This document shows positions 29,408 to 38,874 of a stretch of 64,000 nt of DNA, in pieces. A program made the translations under genes and the position numbers. How positions within the stretch are numbered: the stretch's first letter is position 1; every line of letters starts with the position of its first letter. Source of the DNA: Actinomycetota bacterium (GTDB lineage Bacteria; Actinomycetota; Actinomycetes; Streptosporangiales; Streptosporangiaceae); NCBI GenBank assembly GCA_027314595.1, contig DAHVAN010000318.1:24241-88240 (forward strand). Reading direction: 5' to 3'. The notes beneath the pieces are model-generated. The model made no database searches and was not told the origin of the DNA. It saw only the letters and a list, made by a program, of their open reading frames with translations.

Positions 29408-30252
29408 GGGCTTTCGACGGTTCCCCGGCTGAGATGCCCATCCCTTCCGGCCAGGCCGCCTGGCTGTCTCCCGACGAGGCGACAGCCGATCGGCTGCTGT
29501 CCGGCCAGGGCGCAGGTCCCGACGCCCCAGCCGACGAGAAGGCTCTGGCACTCGTGCTCAGCGCGGCCGCCCGGCCAGCCACCGAACGGGAACTATGCGG
29601 CGAGCAGGCCGCCGTCGGCGCGTTCCTCGCCGTCGCGGCGCTCGGCGGGCGCCCCCGGATCCTGACCTGGGCTGGGACCAGCCACAGGATCAGGCGGCGC
29701 CCGCTTGCCCGCAGGGTTTCGCTGCTCGTGGGGGGCGGCGTGCTCGCCGCGGCGGTCGCGCTGGGTGGAACCGCGGCGGCGGGCGAACTGCCCGCCCCGC
29801 TGCAGCAGGTGGCGCACACCGTCTTCGGCGCGCCCGCGCCCGGTCCCGCGCTGGTGCCGTCCGAGCTCCGCAAGCCGCCGCGCCTGGCAGGCCCGGCAAG
29901 CGCCACCCCCTCCGGCAGACACCCGGGCAGGGTGATTGTCACCGGGACGCCCAGCGCGGCGGGCAACTCCGGCCATGGCGCGAAGACGGCCGCGCCGACG
30001 GGCACGGCCGGCAACGGCAGCGGGACCGGCAGCGCTCCCGGAAGCGGGAACGGCAGCGGCGGCGGGTCCGGGAGCGGCGGCGGGCACGGGAACGGCGGCG
30101 GGTCCGGCTCTGGCCGCGGGTCCGGGTCCGGCAGCGGGTCCGGGAGCGGCAGCGGGAGCGCGGGGAATGGCCGCAGCAACGGGGAACCGGGCGGCAGCGC
30201 TCCCGGCAGCGGGAACGGCAACGGGCATGGCATGGCGCGCAGGGTCACATGA
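29404..30252 (+). CDS. Single-TM protein coupled to ECF sigma factor, with long Gly/Ser-rich C-terminal tail
   Basis: 4-bp overlap with sigma gene; TM VSLLVGGGVLAAAVALGGTAAAG; tail GNGSGTGSAPGSGNGSGGGSGSGGGHGNGG.... Confidence 0.75.
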   Translation: MRAFDGSPAEMPIPSGQAAWLSPDEATADRLLSGQGAGPDAPADEKALALVLSAAARPATERELCGEQAAVGAFLAVAALGGRPRILTWAGTSHRIRRRPLARRVSLLVGGGVLAAAVALGGTAAAGELPAPLQQVAHTVFGAPAPGPALVPSELRKPPRLAGPASATPSGRHPGRVIVTGTPSAAGNSGHGAKTAAPTGTAGNGSGTGSAPGSGNGSGGGSGSGGGHGNGGGSGSGRGSGSGSGSGSGSGSAGNGRSNGEPGGSAPGSGNGNGHGMARRVT

Positions 30253-30284
30253 GCGGGGAAGCGTGCCTGCCCCTGCTTACCCCG

Positions 30285-31367
30285 TCAGGGCCGCCCGAGC
30301 GCGCGCAAGCCGCGCGCGGCCAGCAGCGGAACCGCAGGGCCGACCCTGTCGTACCCCGGCCCGACGGTCTTCCCGCCAAGGTAGCGTGCGTGCACGCCCT
30401 CGCAGATGACCGCGAGCTTCATCCACGCGAGCGCCATGTAGAACGACAGGCTGCCGAGATCGCGGCCGGTCCGGGCCGCGTAGGCGGAGGCAAGCCAGTC
30501 CGCGGTGGGGAAGCCGGGCTTGTCGGTCAGCCCCGCGGACACCGGGATGTCCCCGCGCGCGGTGTCGCCGGGATCATGCCAGTACGAGAGGGTGACCGCG
30601 AGATCGGCCAGCGGGTCGCCGAGGGTCGACAGTTCCCAGTCGAGCACGGCGGCGATGCGCGGGCCGCCGGGCGGGGCGAGCGACACGACCGTGTTGTCGA
30701 GCCTGAAGTCCCCGTGCACGACGGCGCACGCGCTGTCCTCGGGCGCGACGCCGGCCAGCCGCGCGAGCAGCACTTCCATGTCCGGGAGGTCACGGGTCTT
30801 CGACCGCTCCCACTGCGCGCCCCAGGTCTTGATCTGCCGGACGCAGTAGCCGCTGCGCCGGCCGTAGTCGCCAAGGCCCACCTCGTCCGGTGAGACCTCG
30901 TGCAGGACGGCGAGCGTGCCGATCAGATCGTCGGCGAGGGCGGCACGGGTGGCGGGCGACAGCGCCTCGGTGTCATCCCCGGTGCGCAGCACCTGGCCGG
31001 GCACGTCCCGCATGACGTAGAACCTCACGCCGAGGACGTCCGGGTCGGTGCACAGCGCCAGCGGCTCAGGTACCGGAACCGCGGTCGGGACAAGCGCGCT
31101 GAGCACCCGGTACTCGCGCTCCATGTCGTGCGCACGTGGCAGCACGTCCCCGAGCGGCGGCCGGCGCAAGATGACCGTGCCGCCGGGCAGGAAGAGCCGG
31201 TAGGTGATGTTCGACAGGCCGCCGGATATCAGCTCCGCCGTCCACGGCCCGTCCCCGGACAGCCCGGGCAGGGCGGCACGCAGCCACGGCTGGACGGCGG
31301 CCGCGGGAAGCCCGGGCAGACCGGGCGCCCCGGGGGCCCCCGGCGCGACGGAGGCCAGGTCAGCCAT
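30285..31367 (-). CDS. Phosphotransferase (APH) family protein
   Basis: ISGGLSNITYRLFLPGGTVILRRPPLGDVLPRAHDMEREYRVLSAL...VVHGDFRLDNTVV...AAVLDWELSTLGDPLADLA. Confidence 0.88.
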   Translation of the reverse strand: MADLASVAPGAPGAPGLPGLPAAAVQPWLRAALPGLSGDGPWTAELISGGLSNITYRLFLPGGTVILRRPPLGDVLPRAHDMEREYRVLSALVPTAVPVPEPLALCTDPDVLGVRFYVMRDVPGQVLRTGDDTEALSPATRAALADDLIGTLAVLHEVSPDEVGLGDYGRRSGYCVRQIKTWGAQWERSKTRDLPDMEVLLARLAGVAPEDSACAVVHGDFRLDNTVVSLAPPGGPRIAAVLDWELSTLGDPLADLAVTLSYWHDPGDTARGDIPVSAGLTDKPGFPTADWLASAYAARTGRDLGSLSFYMALAWMKLAVICEGVHARYLGGKTVGPGYDRVGPAVPLLAARGLRALGRP

Positions 31368-31466
31368 GGGCACGCGCGTTCCGCGCCGCCGCCGGCAAGG
31401 AATCGAAGGACATATGGGCTCCCGGGTGGCAGGCGCCACCGGCCGTTCTGATTGAGTCTTCGATTA

Positions 31467-32969
31467 TTACCCGGAACCGGCCGCGGCGTCTCCCCCCGGA
31501 GAGCCCGCTACGGCCTGGCCTGCTGCCCGGGGCCTGACCAGGTCCGCGCGCCGCGCGCCCAGCGCCAGCCTGGCCGCGTGATAGCCGCCCATGCCATGCA
31601 CCCCGCCGCCGGGCGGGGTGCTCGCCGAGCACAGGTACACGCCGGGCAGGGGCGTCGCCCACGGGCGGGGTGACAGCCGCGGGCGGCTGACGAACTGCGC
31701 GAGTCCCGCGTAGCCGCCGCCTATGTCGCCGCCGACGAGGTTCGGGTCGTGCCGCTCGAGGGCAGCCGTGTCGTGCGCGACGCGGGCCAGGATCAGGTCG
31801 CGGAACCCGGGCGCGAACCGTTCGATCTGGTCCTCGATCGCCGCGGTCATGTCCGCCGTCGAACCGTTCGGCACGTGGCAGTACGCCCACAGCACATGCC
31901 GTCCGGCCGGTGCGCGCGACGGGTCGGCAGCGCATGGCTGGACGGCGAGCACATAGGGCCGTTCCGGGTGCCGGCCGGCCGCGACCTCGGCCTCGCCCGC
32001 CGCGATCTCCGCCAGCGTTCCGCCCAGGTGCACGGTGCCGGCCGCGCGGACGGCGGGATCGGACCACGGGACCGGTCCCGACAGCGCCCAGTCCAGCTTG
32101 AACACGCCGGGCCCGTAGCGGAAGCGGCGCAACTGGCGCGCGTACCGACCGGGCAGGCGGTCGCCGCAGACGGCAAGCACCTGCGCCGGCGTCAGGTCGA
32201 GCAGGATCACGCCAGCCCTGGGAACATCGGACAGGTCCCGCACCGGGTGCCCCGGCTCCGCCGTGCCGCCGAGCGAGACCAGCCGGCCGACGAGGGCAGC
32301 GGCGAGCCGCTGCGACCCGCCGCGTACCACTGGCCAGCCGGCCCGGTGCGCGAGCGCGGCGAGCAGCAGCCCGTAGCCCCCAGTGATCGGGGCGCGCAGG
32401 TCGACCATGGAATGCGCGGCCATCCCCGCCAACAGCGCCCGGCCGCGCTCGCCGCCGAAGATGGCGCGGGCGAGCACGGTCGCCGGCAGCGCGCCCATGG
32501 CGCCGTACCTGGCCAGCCGCAGCGGCGCGCGCGGCACCGACAGCGGCGAGAGCAGCGAGTCCACCAGCCCGGACCCGCCGCGCGCCGTGGCACCCACGCT
32601 CTGCCGCCAGGCCAGCCCGTCCCTGGACGACCCGAGGCCGGCGGCGGTCCGCGTGACGTCCCTGTGCACGAGCACGGCGTCCTGTCCGTCCAGCGGGTGC
32701 GCCGCCTGCACGGGCGGGAAGGCCCAGTCGACCGGCAGCGAAAGGTCCCTGAACGCCGCCGAATCCCGGGCCAGCGGCAGCACGGAGGCGCACAGGTCAT
32801 GGGTGAAGCCGTCGAGGGTGAGCGCCGCGCTCCGCAGCCCGCCGCCGAACTCCCCCGCACCCTCGAGCAGCAGCACCCGGAGCCCGGCCCCGGCCAGCGT
32901 GATCGCACCGACCAGCCCGTTCGGCCCCGATCCGACCACCACCGCGTCGAATCCATCGGCTCCGGACAC
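31467..32969 (-). CDS. Phytoene-dehydrogenase-like NAD(P)/FAD oxidoreductase
   Basis: FDAVVVGSGPNGLVGAITLAGAGLRVLLLEGAGEFGGGLRSAAL; C-term PGVYLCSASTPPGGGVHGMGGYHAARLAL; GAGGAGG-like SD before GTG. Confidence 0.88.
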   Translation of the reverse strand: MSGADGFDAVVVGSGPNGLVGAITLAGAGLRVLLLEGAGEFGGGLRSAALTLDGFTHDLCASVLPLARDSAAFRDLSLPVDWAFPPVQAAHPLDGQDAVLVHRDVTRTAAGLGSSRDGLAWRQSVGATARGGSGLVDSLLSPLSVPRAPLRLARYGAMGALPATVLARAIFGGERGRALLAGMAAHSMVDLRAPITGGYGLLLAALAHRAGWPVVRGGSQRLAAALVGRLVSLGGTAEPGHPVRDLSDVPRAGVILLDLTPAQVLAVCGDRLPGRYARQLRRFRYGPGVFKLDWALSGPVPWSDPAVRAAGTVHLGGTLAEIAAGEAEVAAGRHPERPYVLAVQPCAADPSRAPAGRHVLWAYCHVPNGSTADMTAAIEDQIERFAPGFRDLILARVAHDTAALERHDPNLVGGDIGGGYAGLAQFVSRPRLSPRPWATPLPGVYLCSASTPPGGGVHGMGGYHAARLALGARRADLVRPRAAGQAVAGSPGGDAAAGSG

Positions 32970-33140
32970 GATGCCTCCTCTCGCCCCCGTGCGCAGCATT
33001 ACACGCCAGTGGGCAGCCACCCGAAAGGGGGCTGCCCACCCGCGCTCCGGATGATCGTGACCCACAGGCCCGTGTGATAGCCGACGACGAACGCGTCGCC
33101 GGCGGACGCGCCGCGCAGCAGCGCCGCGGTCGTCCGCGAC

Positions 33141-33510
33141 ATGGCGCGCGTTACTACCACGTTCACAATCCCGCGATCTGCCGTCAGCACCTGCGCCGCC
33201 GCAGCGAAATCGCACGGCTTCACGGCGTTCACACGCCTCGACTGGTGCGCCTCCTTCGCAGCCGTGCTGACCGTCTTCGAGAACGATAAACCGATCGGGA
33301 CGGCCACGATCGCGCAGGTGGACTACGCATCCTGGAAGGTCAGTTCCCGGACGTGGAACAAGACCATCCGGCTCTTCTCGGAGGTGGACTCGACTGGGGT
33401 GCTGATCGGCGAACCGGTCGTCGTCACCGGGCTCAGCACCTGCTCGAAAGGCTGCAAGATCACATCGGGTCACTTGTACGTCGTGACGGCTCCGGAGTCT
33501 CCGGCTGTAG
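33141..33510 (+). pseudogene. Probable fragment of a secreted beta-rich protein
   Basis: WCASFAAVLTVFENDKPIGTATIAQVDYASWKVSSRTWNKTIRLFSEVDSTG...CSKGCKITSGHLYVV shows coherent protein-like sequence; downstream sequence loses coding character; no signal peptide. Family uncertain. Confidence 0.35.
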
Positions 33511-33722
33511 CTGAAAGAGAGGTTGGAGTGACCTCGCCCGGCACCGCCACCGACACCATCCGATTGAAGACATCCACTCCCAGAACCTCATCCCCATCAC
33601 CCAGCGTAGGCCCCTCCACCTCTTGGCCCACGGTGTCGCCGAGCCGCAGCCGTTGCCCGGCTGGCCGCCATGTCAGGACGGCGACGTCCTGCCCCGCGCC
33701 ATCCTGAAGTGACGGCGGCCAG

Positions 33723-34466
33723 CTACGCGCCTGGCGTGGCGGCCGCCGGCCGTCGGCCGCCGTAGATGACGAAGTCGAGTTCCTTCCAGAACACGTCCAC
33801 CCCCTCGAACCCCGCGGCGCGCAGGAAGGCGACCTGCGGGTCGAGCGGGATCATGTAGCGGACGTGGTTCTCGTACCTGAACTGCTCCTCGGGGGTCGGG
33901 TGCGCCCGCTTGTCCGCCGCGGCCGGGTCACGCCTGTCACCCGCCCGCAGCCAGGCCTCCTCCACGACCGGGTCCGGGGGCGCGACCGGGTCGTAATTGA
34001 GGTACCAGCCGCCTGGCGCCAGGCGCTCGAAGATCTCGGCGAACAGCGTCTGCTTGCGCCCGTCGTTGAGGTGGTGCACGCACAGCGAACTGATCACCGC
34101 GTCCACGGGGGCAGGGATCTGGCCCGGCCAGTCGCCCGGGCGTGTCATGTCGAACTCGACGTAGGTGTACCTGCCTTCGTACGGCGCGAGCTCCACCACG
34201 CCCTGCGCCATCATCTGCGGCGAGAAGTCCGCCAGGATCGCGCGCGCCGCTGTGAAGTGATCGAGGATGGTCCTCGCCGCGGCCCCGGTGCCCGCACCGA
34301 GGTCGAGAAACGTGAACGGCTCGGCTGCGGCGAACGGCAGGAGCTCGGCCATCAGGACCCGGTGCCCCGCCCGGCGCCGCTCGCGGTCATCCGCGGTCGA
34401 CTTCCAGAAGTTCACGCCGATGTCGGTCTTCCACACGGCGGCGTTGGTGTCCTCGTCATCCACCAT
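33723..34466 (-). CDS. Class I SAM-dependent methyltransferase
   Basis: FTFLDLGAGTGAAARTILDHFTAARAILADFSPQMMAQG...DAVISSLCVHHLNDGRKQTLFAEIFERLAPGG. Confidence 0.88.
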   Translation of the reverse strand: MVDDEDTNAAVWKTDIGVNFWKSTADDRERRRAGHRVLMAELLPFAAAEPFTFLDLGAGTGAAARTILDHFTAARAILADFSPQMMAQGVVELAPYEGRYTYVEFDMTRPGDWPGQIPAPVDAVISSLCVHHLNDGRKQTLFAEIFERLAPGGWYLNYDPVAPPDPVVEEAWLRAGDRRDPAAADKRAHPTPEEQFRYENHVRYMIPLDPQVAFLRAAGFEGVDVFWKELDFVIYGGRRPAAATPGA

Positions 34467-34528
34467 GACAGCGATGCTAACGCCACCAGGCAGGTGATCT
34501 TGCCGGCGAGGTTTCGCGGCGCGGCCCC

Positions 34529-35671
34529 TCAGGGGTGATCGACGTTCTTCCTGATCCGCGGCGCCGCGACGCCGCGGCTGCCGAGCAGGCTGCGCTGCAC
34601 GGCGCCCTGCCTTACGCCGGGCAGCCAGGTCACGTTCCACGACTGCGCGTCGAGCTTGGCCGCGCTCCAGATCTCGAACCCGACTCCGTCGAAGGCCCGC
34701 GAGACACCCGAGCCAAGTCCCCAGCCGCCGCCGCCGAGGACCGCGAGCACGGTTACCAGGCTGGCCCATGCCTGCGAGGCCCCGCTGAGGTTCGCGATCA
34801 CCAGGTAGAGCAGCCCTCCGAGCGCGGCGGCGCCGGTCAGCACTAGCGGCCAGTACCGGCGCAGGATGCTCGAGGCCACCGTGCGACTGGCTCGCGCCAT
34901 CGCCGACGCGGCCTGCACCCACGCGCCCATGGCGGGCTGCAGGCTCACGTCGGGGTCGGCGGTGAGCACCGAATGCCACACCGACCCTTGCACCCGCAGC
35001 GCGCTGACGATCACTTCGGGCGACGACGCCCAGGTAGTCGCGGTGGCCCTGAACTTCGGCGCGTTGACATCGACCCAGTCTGCCCACTTCGACAGCGACC
35101 CGCCGACGATGGCCGCCGTCGACGGGGGGATCGTCGTCCCGGCGCCGTTCAGCCATGTCTGCATCGCCGCGACCTGGCCGCGCCTGAACATGCCGATGAA
35201 CGTCTCCGGCCCGGCGTCCGGTGTGACGAGCCAGCACATGTCGCTGAGCGCCAGGCCCAGCTGGTAGGAGTTGAGCTGCTGCTGGTCGTCGGCCAGTTCG
35301 TCGAGGATGGCCAGGTGCAGCGCGCCAAGCGCCGCGTCGAACCTGGCCTGGTCGAATGGATCCTCGCCGCCCGGCTTCCTGGCCGCCTCGGCGGTGACGC
35401 CGGCGGCAGAAATGCCCGGGTACGGCCTGAGCAGGTCATTCAGGTCCGTGACCAGGAAATCCAGCAAATGGGCGGGGTCGAGGTCACAGACAAGGGGCAG
35501 CTGGACCGCCTTGTCGAAGGCCGGCTGGCGATTGACCACGCTCGCACGCCTGCGGCCATCGAACAGTTCCGCCATCAGCCAGCCAAGCGCGAAAACCGAC
35601 CCCGCCGGCGGCGGCAGGGGGACGGTCGCCGGAACCGGCGCAATGGGCCTGCCGTCCACAGTTGTCGACAT
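34529..35671 (-). CDS. Uncharacterised protein with C-terminal pair of TM segments
   Basis: 381 aa; two hydrophobic segments (WPLVLTGAAALGGLLYLVIANL; AWASLVTVLAVLGGGGWGLG); no family recognised. Confidence 0.65.
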   Translation of the reverse strand: MSTTVDGRPIAPVPATVPLPPPAGSVFALGWLMAELFDGRRRASVVNRQPAFDKAVQLPLVCDLDPAHLLDFLVTDLNDLLRPYPGISAAGVTAEAARKPGGEDPFDQARFDAALGALHLAILDELADDQQQLNSYQLGLALSDMCWLVTPDAGPETFIGMFRRGQVAAMQTWLNGAGTTIPPSTAAIVGGSLSKWADWVDVNAPKFRATATTWASSPEVIVSALRVQGSVWHSVLTADPDVSLQPAMGAWVQAASAMARASRTVASSILRRYWPLVLTGAAALGGLLYLVIANLSGASQAWASLVTVLAVLGGGGWGLGSGVSRAFDGVGFEIWSAAKLDAQSWNVTWLPGVRQGAVQRSLLGSRGVAAPRIRKNVDHP

Positions 35672-35848
35672 AATGGCTCTCCACGCGTAACAGCCGCTTA
35701 CGGTCCTAGTCTCGGCGTCCAGGCGCAATATCGAAGATAATCGAATAGGCGCCCTGCAGATCGTCCCGATCCTGACAGCATCGCACCCGGCTGTCAACGC
35801 GCCACGGCCATGAATGGGAGTGTTTCCGGTGATCGGGCCTGTCGCGTA

Positions 35849-36958
35849 TCAGGCCACCACCGCCGCGCTCGATGGCCGCCACCCGATGGCGGGCGCTATG
35901 TGCCGGGCTATCGTGGCGAGGATCCGAGCGTTGAATTCGACTCCGAGCTGGTTCGGCACGGTGAACAGGATGGTATCGGCCTCGCGAACCGCCTCGTCCG
36001 CGGCGAGCTCGGCGGCGATCGTGTCGGGTTCCCCGGCGTACGTGCGCCCGAACCGTGACCGCACCCCCCCGAGCAGCCCCACCTGGTCGTCGTGGCCCTG
36101 GTCGCCGAAGTACACGCGGTCGATGTCCTGGGTGATCGGCAGCACGCTGCGGGAGACAGAAACCCGCGGCTCCCGCGCCCAGCCCTGCTCAGCCCACGCC
36201 TGCCGGTACAGCCGGATCTGTTCGGCCTGCAACTGGCCGAACGGCACTCCGGTGTCTTCGGACAGCAGCGTGGAACTCTGCAGGTTCATCCCGGCGCGCG
36301 CCGCCCACTGCGCGGTGGCACGGGTGCCCGAGCCCCACCAGATCCGGTCCGCCAGGCCCGGCGACTGCGGCTGGATGACCAGCCCGCCGCTGATCCCGGC
36401 CCGCGCCGGGTCGGTGCGAGCGACCGCCGCGCCGTTGATCGCGGCCAGGAAGATCTCGGTCTTGCGCCGTGCGTTCTCCGCGGCGGTCTCCCCTTCGGCG
36501 GGCACGTAGCCGAAGGATTCCGGGCCGCGCAGCGCGATCTCGGGGGACCCGCGGCTGACCCCGAGCTGCAGCCGCCCGCCGCTGATCAGGTCCGCCGCCG
36601 CGGCCTCCTCGGCCAGGTAAAGCGGATTCTCGTACCGCATGTCTATGACCGCGGTGCCGATCTCTATACGGCTTGTCCTCGCCGCGATCGCCGAGAGCAG
36701 CGGCAACGGCGAGGCGAGCTGCCGCTCGAAGTGGTGCACCCGGACGAACGCGCCGTCTATGCCGGCCTCTTCGGCCGCCTGCGCCAGCTCGATCGTCTGC
36801 AGCAGCGCATCGGAGGCGCTGCGCGTCCGCGATCCCCCCGCGTCCCGCCAGTGCCCGAACGACAGGAATCCGATCTTCTTCCTACCGGGTTCGGCTACCT
36901 CACGCGGCTCTGCCGAACCCCTATCTGACCTGCTGTTCGGCATCCCTCTACCTCTCAT
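35849..36958 (-). CDS. LLM-class flavin-dependent oxidoreductase (luciferase-like)
   Basis: IELAQAAEEAGIDGAFVRVHHFERQLASPLPLLSAIAARTSRIEIGTAVIDMRYENPLYLAEEAAAADLISGGRLQLGVSRGSP. Confidence 0.92.
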   Translation of the reverse strand: MRGRGMPNSRSDRGSAEPREVAEPGRKKIGFLSFGHWRDAGGSRTRSASDALLQTIELAQAAEEAGIDGAFVRVHHFERQLASPLPLLSAIAARTSRIEIGTAVIDMRYENPLYLAEEAAAADLISGGRLQLGVSRGSPEIALRGPESFGYVPAEGETAAENARRKTEIFLAAINGAAVARTDPARAGISGGLVIQPQSPGLADRIWWGSGTRATAQWAARAGMNLQSSTLLSEDTGVPFGQLQAEQIRLYRQAWAEQGWAREPRVSVSRSVLPITQDIDRVYFGDQGHDDQVGLLGGVRSRFGRTYAGEPDTIAAELAADEAVREADTILFTVPNQLGVEFNARILATIARHIAPAIGWRPSSAAVVA

Positions 36959-37147
36959 CGTCTCCGCCTAGTTCCCGTCATCTGACAGAACTGGAACGGA
37001 ACGGAACCTATGCCCTCCGCGACGGGCCACCGCTACCCGGCAGGGCAGGCGTCCAGGGCGGCGATCCGCTGCAGCGGGTAGCCAGACCTCGTTACCGCCG
37101 GCCGGACTCGCCATCGCCGACGCCGCGGCAAAGGGCGTCCCGCGTCG

Positions 37148-37972
37148 CTACTTCCTGCGGGCCCGGCGGGCCTCGTGGAAGCGATGGTCGCGTTCGATCA
37201 GGCTCGCCAGCGCTGCGACGCGCCCGGCGGGGAACTCGGACGGCGACCTGTTCAGCAGGTCGACGATCTGCCGCGTCGACATCGTGACCTGGACGGTCGC
37301 GTTCCGCTGGCTGCCCACCCTGGACCGCGGGTGGTTGAGTATGACGATCCTGGCTATCGAGACGTGCTGTCTCCTTGCGTGCAGGAAGCGCTCGAGTTCG
37401 TCCGCCGCGTCGTTTACCTGCTCGCTCGGCGAACGGCCGGTGCGGTCCGCGATGCGGCCCTGCTCGACGCGGTTGTCCCAGCGATCGAATTTCTCGAACA
37501 GCCAGTCGTCCCCGGTGATGTACACGGTCGCGTTGTGGTGCTTGACCTCGATGGCGAACAGCCCGCCGGGTCCGGCAAGCAGGTGGTCGATTTCGCCGCG
37601 CCCGTTCCGGTAGCCGCGCAGCAGCACCCAGTCGTTGCCGAGCACCGCACCGAGCTCCGCCGCGACCTGCTGCTCGCCGGCCATCCCCGCCGCGATGGAC
37701 TCCTCCTTGCCGACGGGAACGCTGACCGAGGCCGGAGGCCGCGGCACCCTCCGCCGCAGGGACCGTACGGCGAAGATCCCGCAGATCCATGTCCACCAGT
37801 GGTGCCGCGCCAGTGCTTCGTCTCGCCGGGCACGGGCCTGGCCGAGCCGTTCGGCATGCCGGGCCAGTTCCTGCGCGTGCCTGGCCTGCGCGCGCTGGCC
37901 GTCCGCGTCGCGCTGGCGGTGAATGTCCCGCAGCAGTCCGCGCGGGTGATTCGACAGTTCGACCAGCCGCAT
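37148..37972 (-). CDS. NERD (nuclease-related) domain protein
   Basis: AGMAGEQQVAAELGAVLGNDWVLLRGYRNGRGEIDHLLAGPGGLFAIEVKHHNATVYI. Confidence 0.88.
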   Translation of the reverse strand: MRLVELSNHPRGLLRDIHRQRDADGQRAQARHAQELARHAERLGQARARRDEALARHHWWTWICGIFAVRSLRRRVPRPPASVSVPVGKEESIAAGMAGEQQVAAELGAVLGNDWVLLRGYRNGRGEIDHLLAGPGGLFAIEVKHHNATVYITGDDWLFEKFDRWDNRVEQGRIADRTGRSPSEQVNDAADELERFLHARRQHVSIARIVILNHPRSRVGSQRNATVQVTMSTRQIVDLLNRSPSEFPAGRVAALASLIERDHRFHEARRARRK

Positions 37973-38241
37973 GCCGTGACCTTTGTGCGCAGGGTACCTA
38001 CGACATCAGATTGCCACGTTCCTAAACGCTTCCCTTTCCTTCAGGGTGAGCGGGCAGATCCTGGTGGTCAATCCGCCGGGCGCTGTCCTGTCCTGGCCGC
38101 CGGGCGCCGGCTGGCCGGGCCCGCGGGCCGCGCGAACCCGCGGCGGGCGGCGGCCACGCGAGGTGCCGGGGAACCGGGTTGCTGATGTCGGGTTCGCGTG
38201 CTGCGCCACCCGGGTCAGCGCGCCGCGGCGCGCCCCGCCCG

Positions 38242-38295
38242 TGAGGCGGGTGGCCCCCCGCCCGCAAGATGAGACCCGGGGGGCCACCCGCCTCA
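38242..38295. other. Large hairpin, 18-bp perfect arms, 18-nt loop
   Basis: tgaggcgggtggcccccc ... ggggggccacccgcctca in an intergenic region of about 900 bp. Confidence 0.85.
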
Positions 38296-38707
38296 GGCGG
38301 CGGGCCGTTTGTGGCTGCCGGAGCCTGTTGCGGGAGCCCCGCCCGGGCCGGCGGTGGCCGGCGTGGCGCCAGCGGCGCATGGGGCGAGCGGGACCCGGCC
38401 GGGCGGCCATCAGGGTAAATATTTCCCCGGAAGTGTCGTTATAACAGCACTTAACATGAACATTTCAAAAACTCTCCGGGTTAGGCGGCGGCGACGGCAC
38501 GGGCAGCCGGACGCGGCGGGGAATCACCCGTCCGGGCTAGCGCAAAGCCGTCCTGCAACAGGCCCCAGGGCAGCCTAAACGCCATACGTTCCGGAAAGTC
38601 TTCGTCTTATGCGGCTATCTGGCCTCAGCTGACTCCTGCGTCACGACCGGGCTGCTGGGGACGGGACGCTGGGCGGTGCGGCGAGGCGACTGCACGGCGC
38701 GGCTGCC

Positions 38708-38751
38708 GACGGCCGGCGCCGCTCAGGTGGACGGCCGGCGCCGCTCATGTG
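38708..38751. repeat. 22-bp direct tandem repeat x2
   Basis: gacggccggcgccgctcaggtg / gacggccggcgccgctcatgtg. Confidence 0.85.
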
Positions 38752-38788
38752 GTGAGACAGTTTGCGGGTGCTGGTGGCGATGGGGGGA

Positions 38789-38870
38789 AGGTCTCGTATC
38801 GTAGATAGGAGCCTTCCGCCGGGCGTACCAGCCGGTACGCCCGAACCCCCGTCGGGAGCCCCCCAAGGAG
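38789..38870 (+). promoter_or_regulatory. Structured 5' leader (stem-loops ggaagg..ccttcc and gggcgtacc-agcc-ggtacgccc) ending in AAGGAG
   Basis: Inverted repeats read directly; SD at 38865-38870. Confidence 0.5.
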
Positions 38871-38874
38871 ATGG

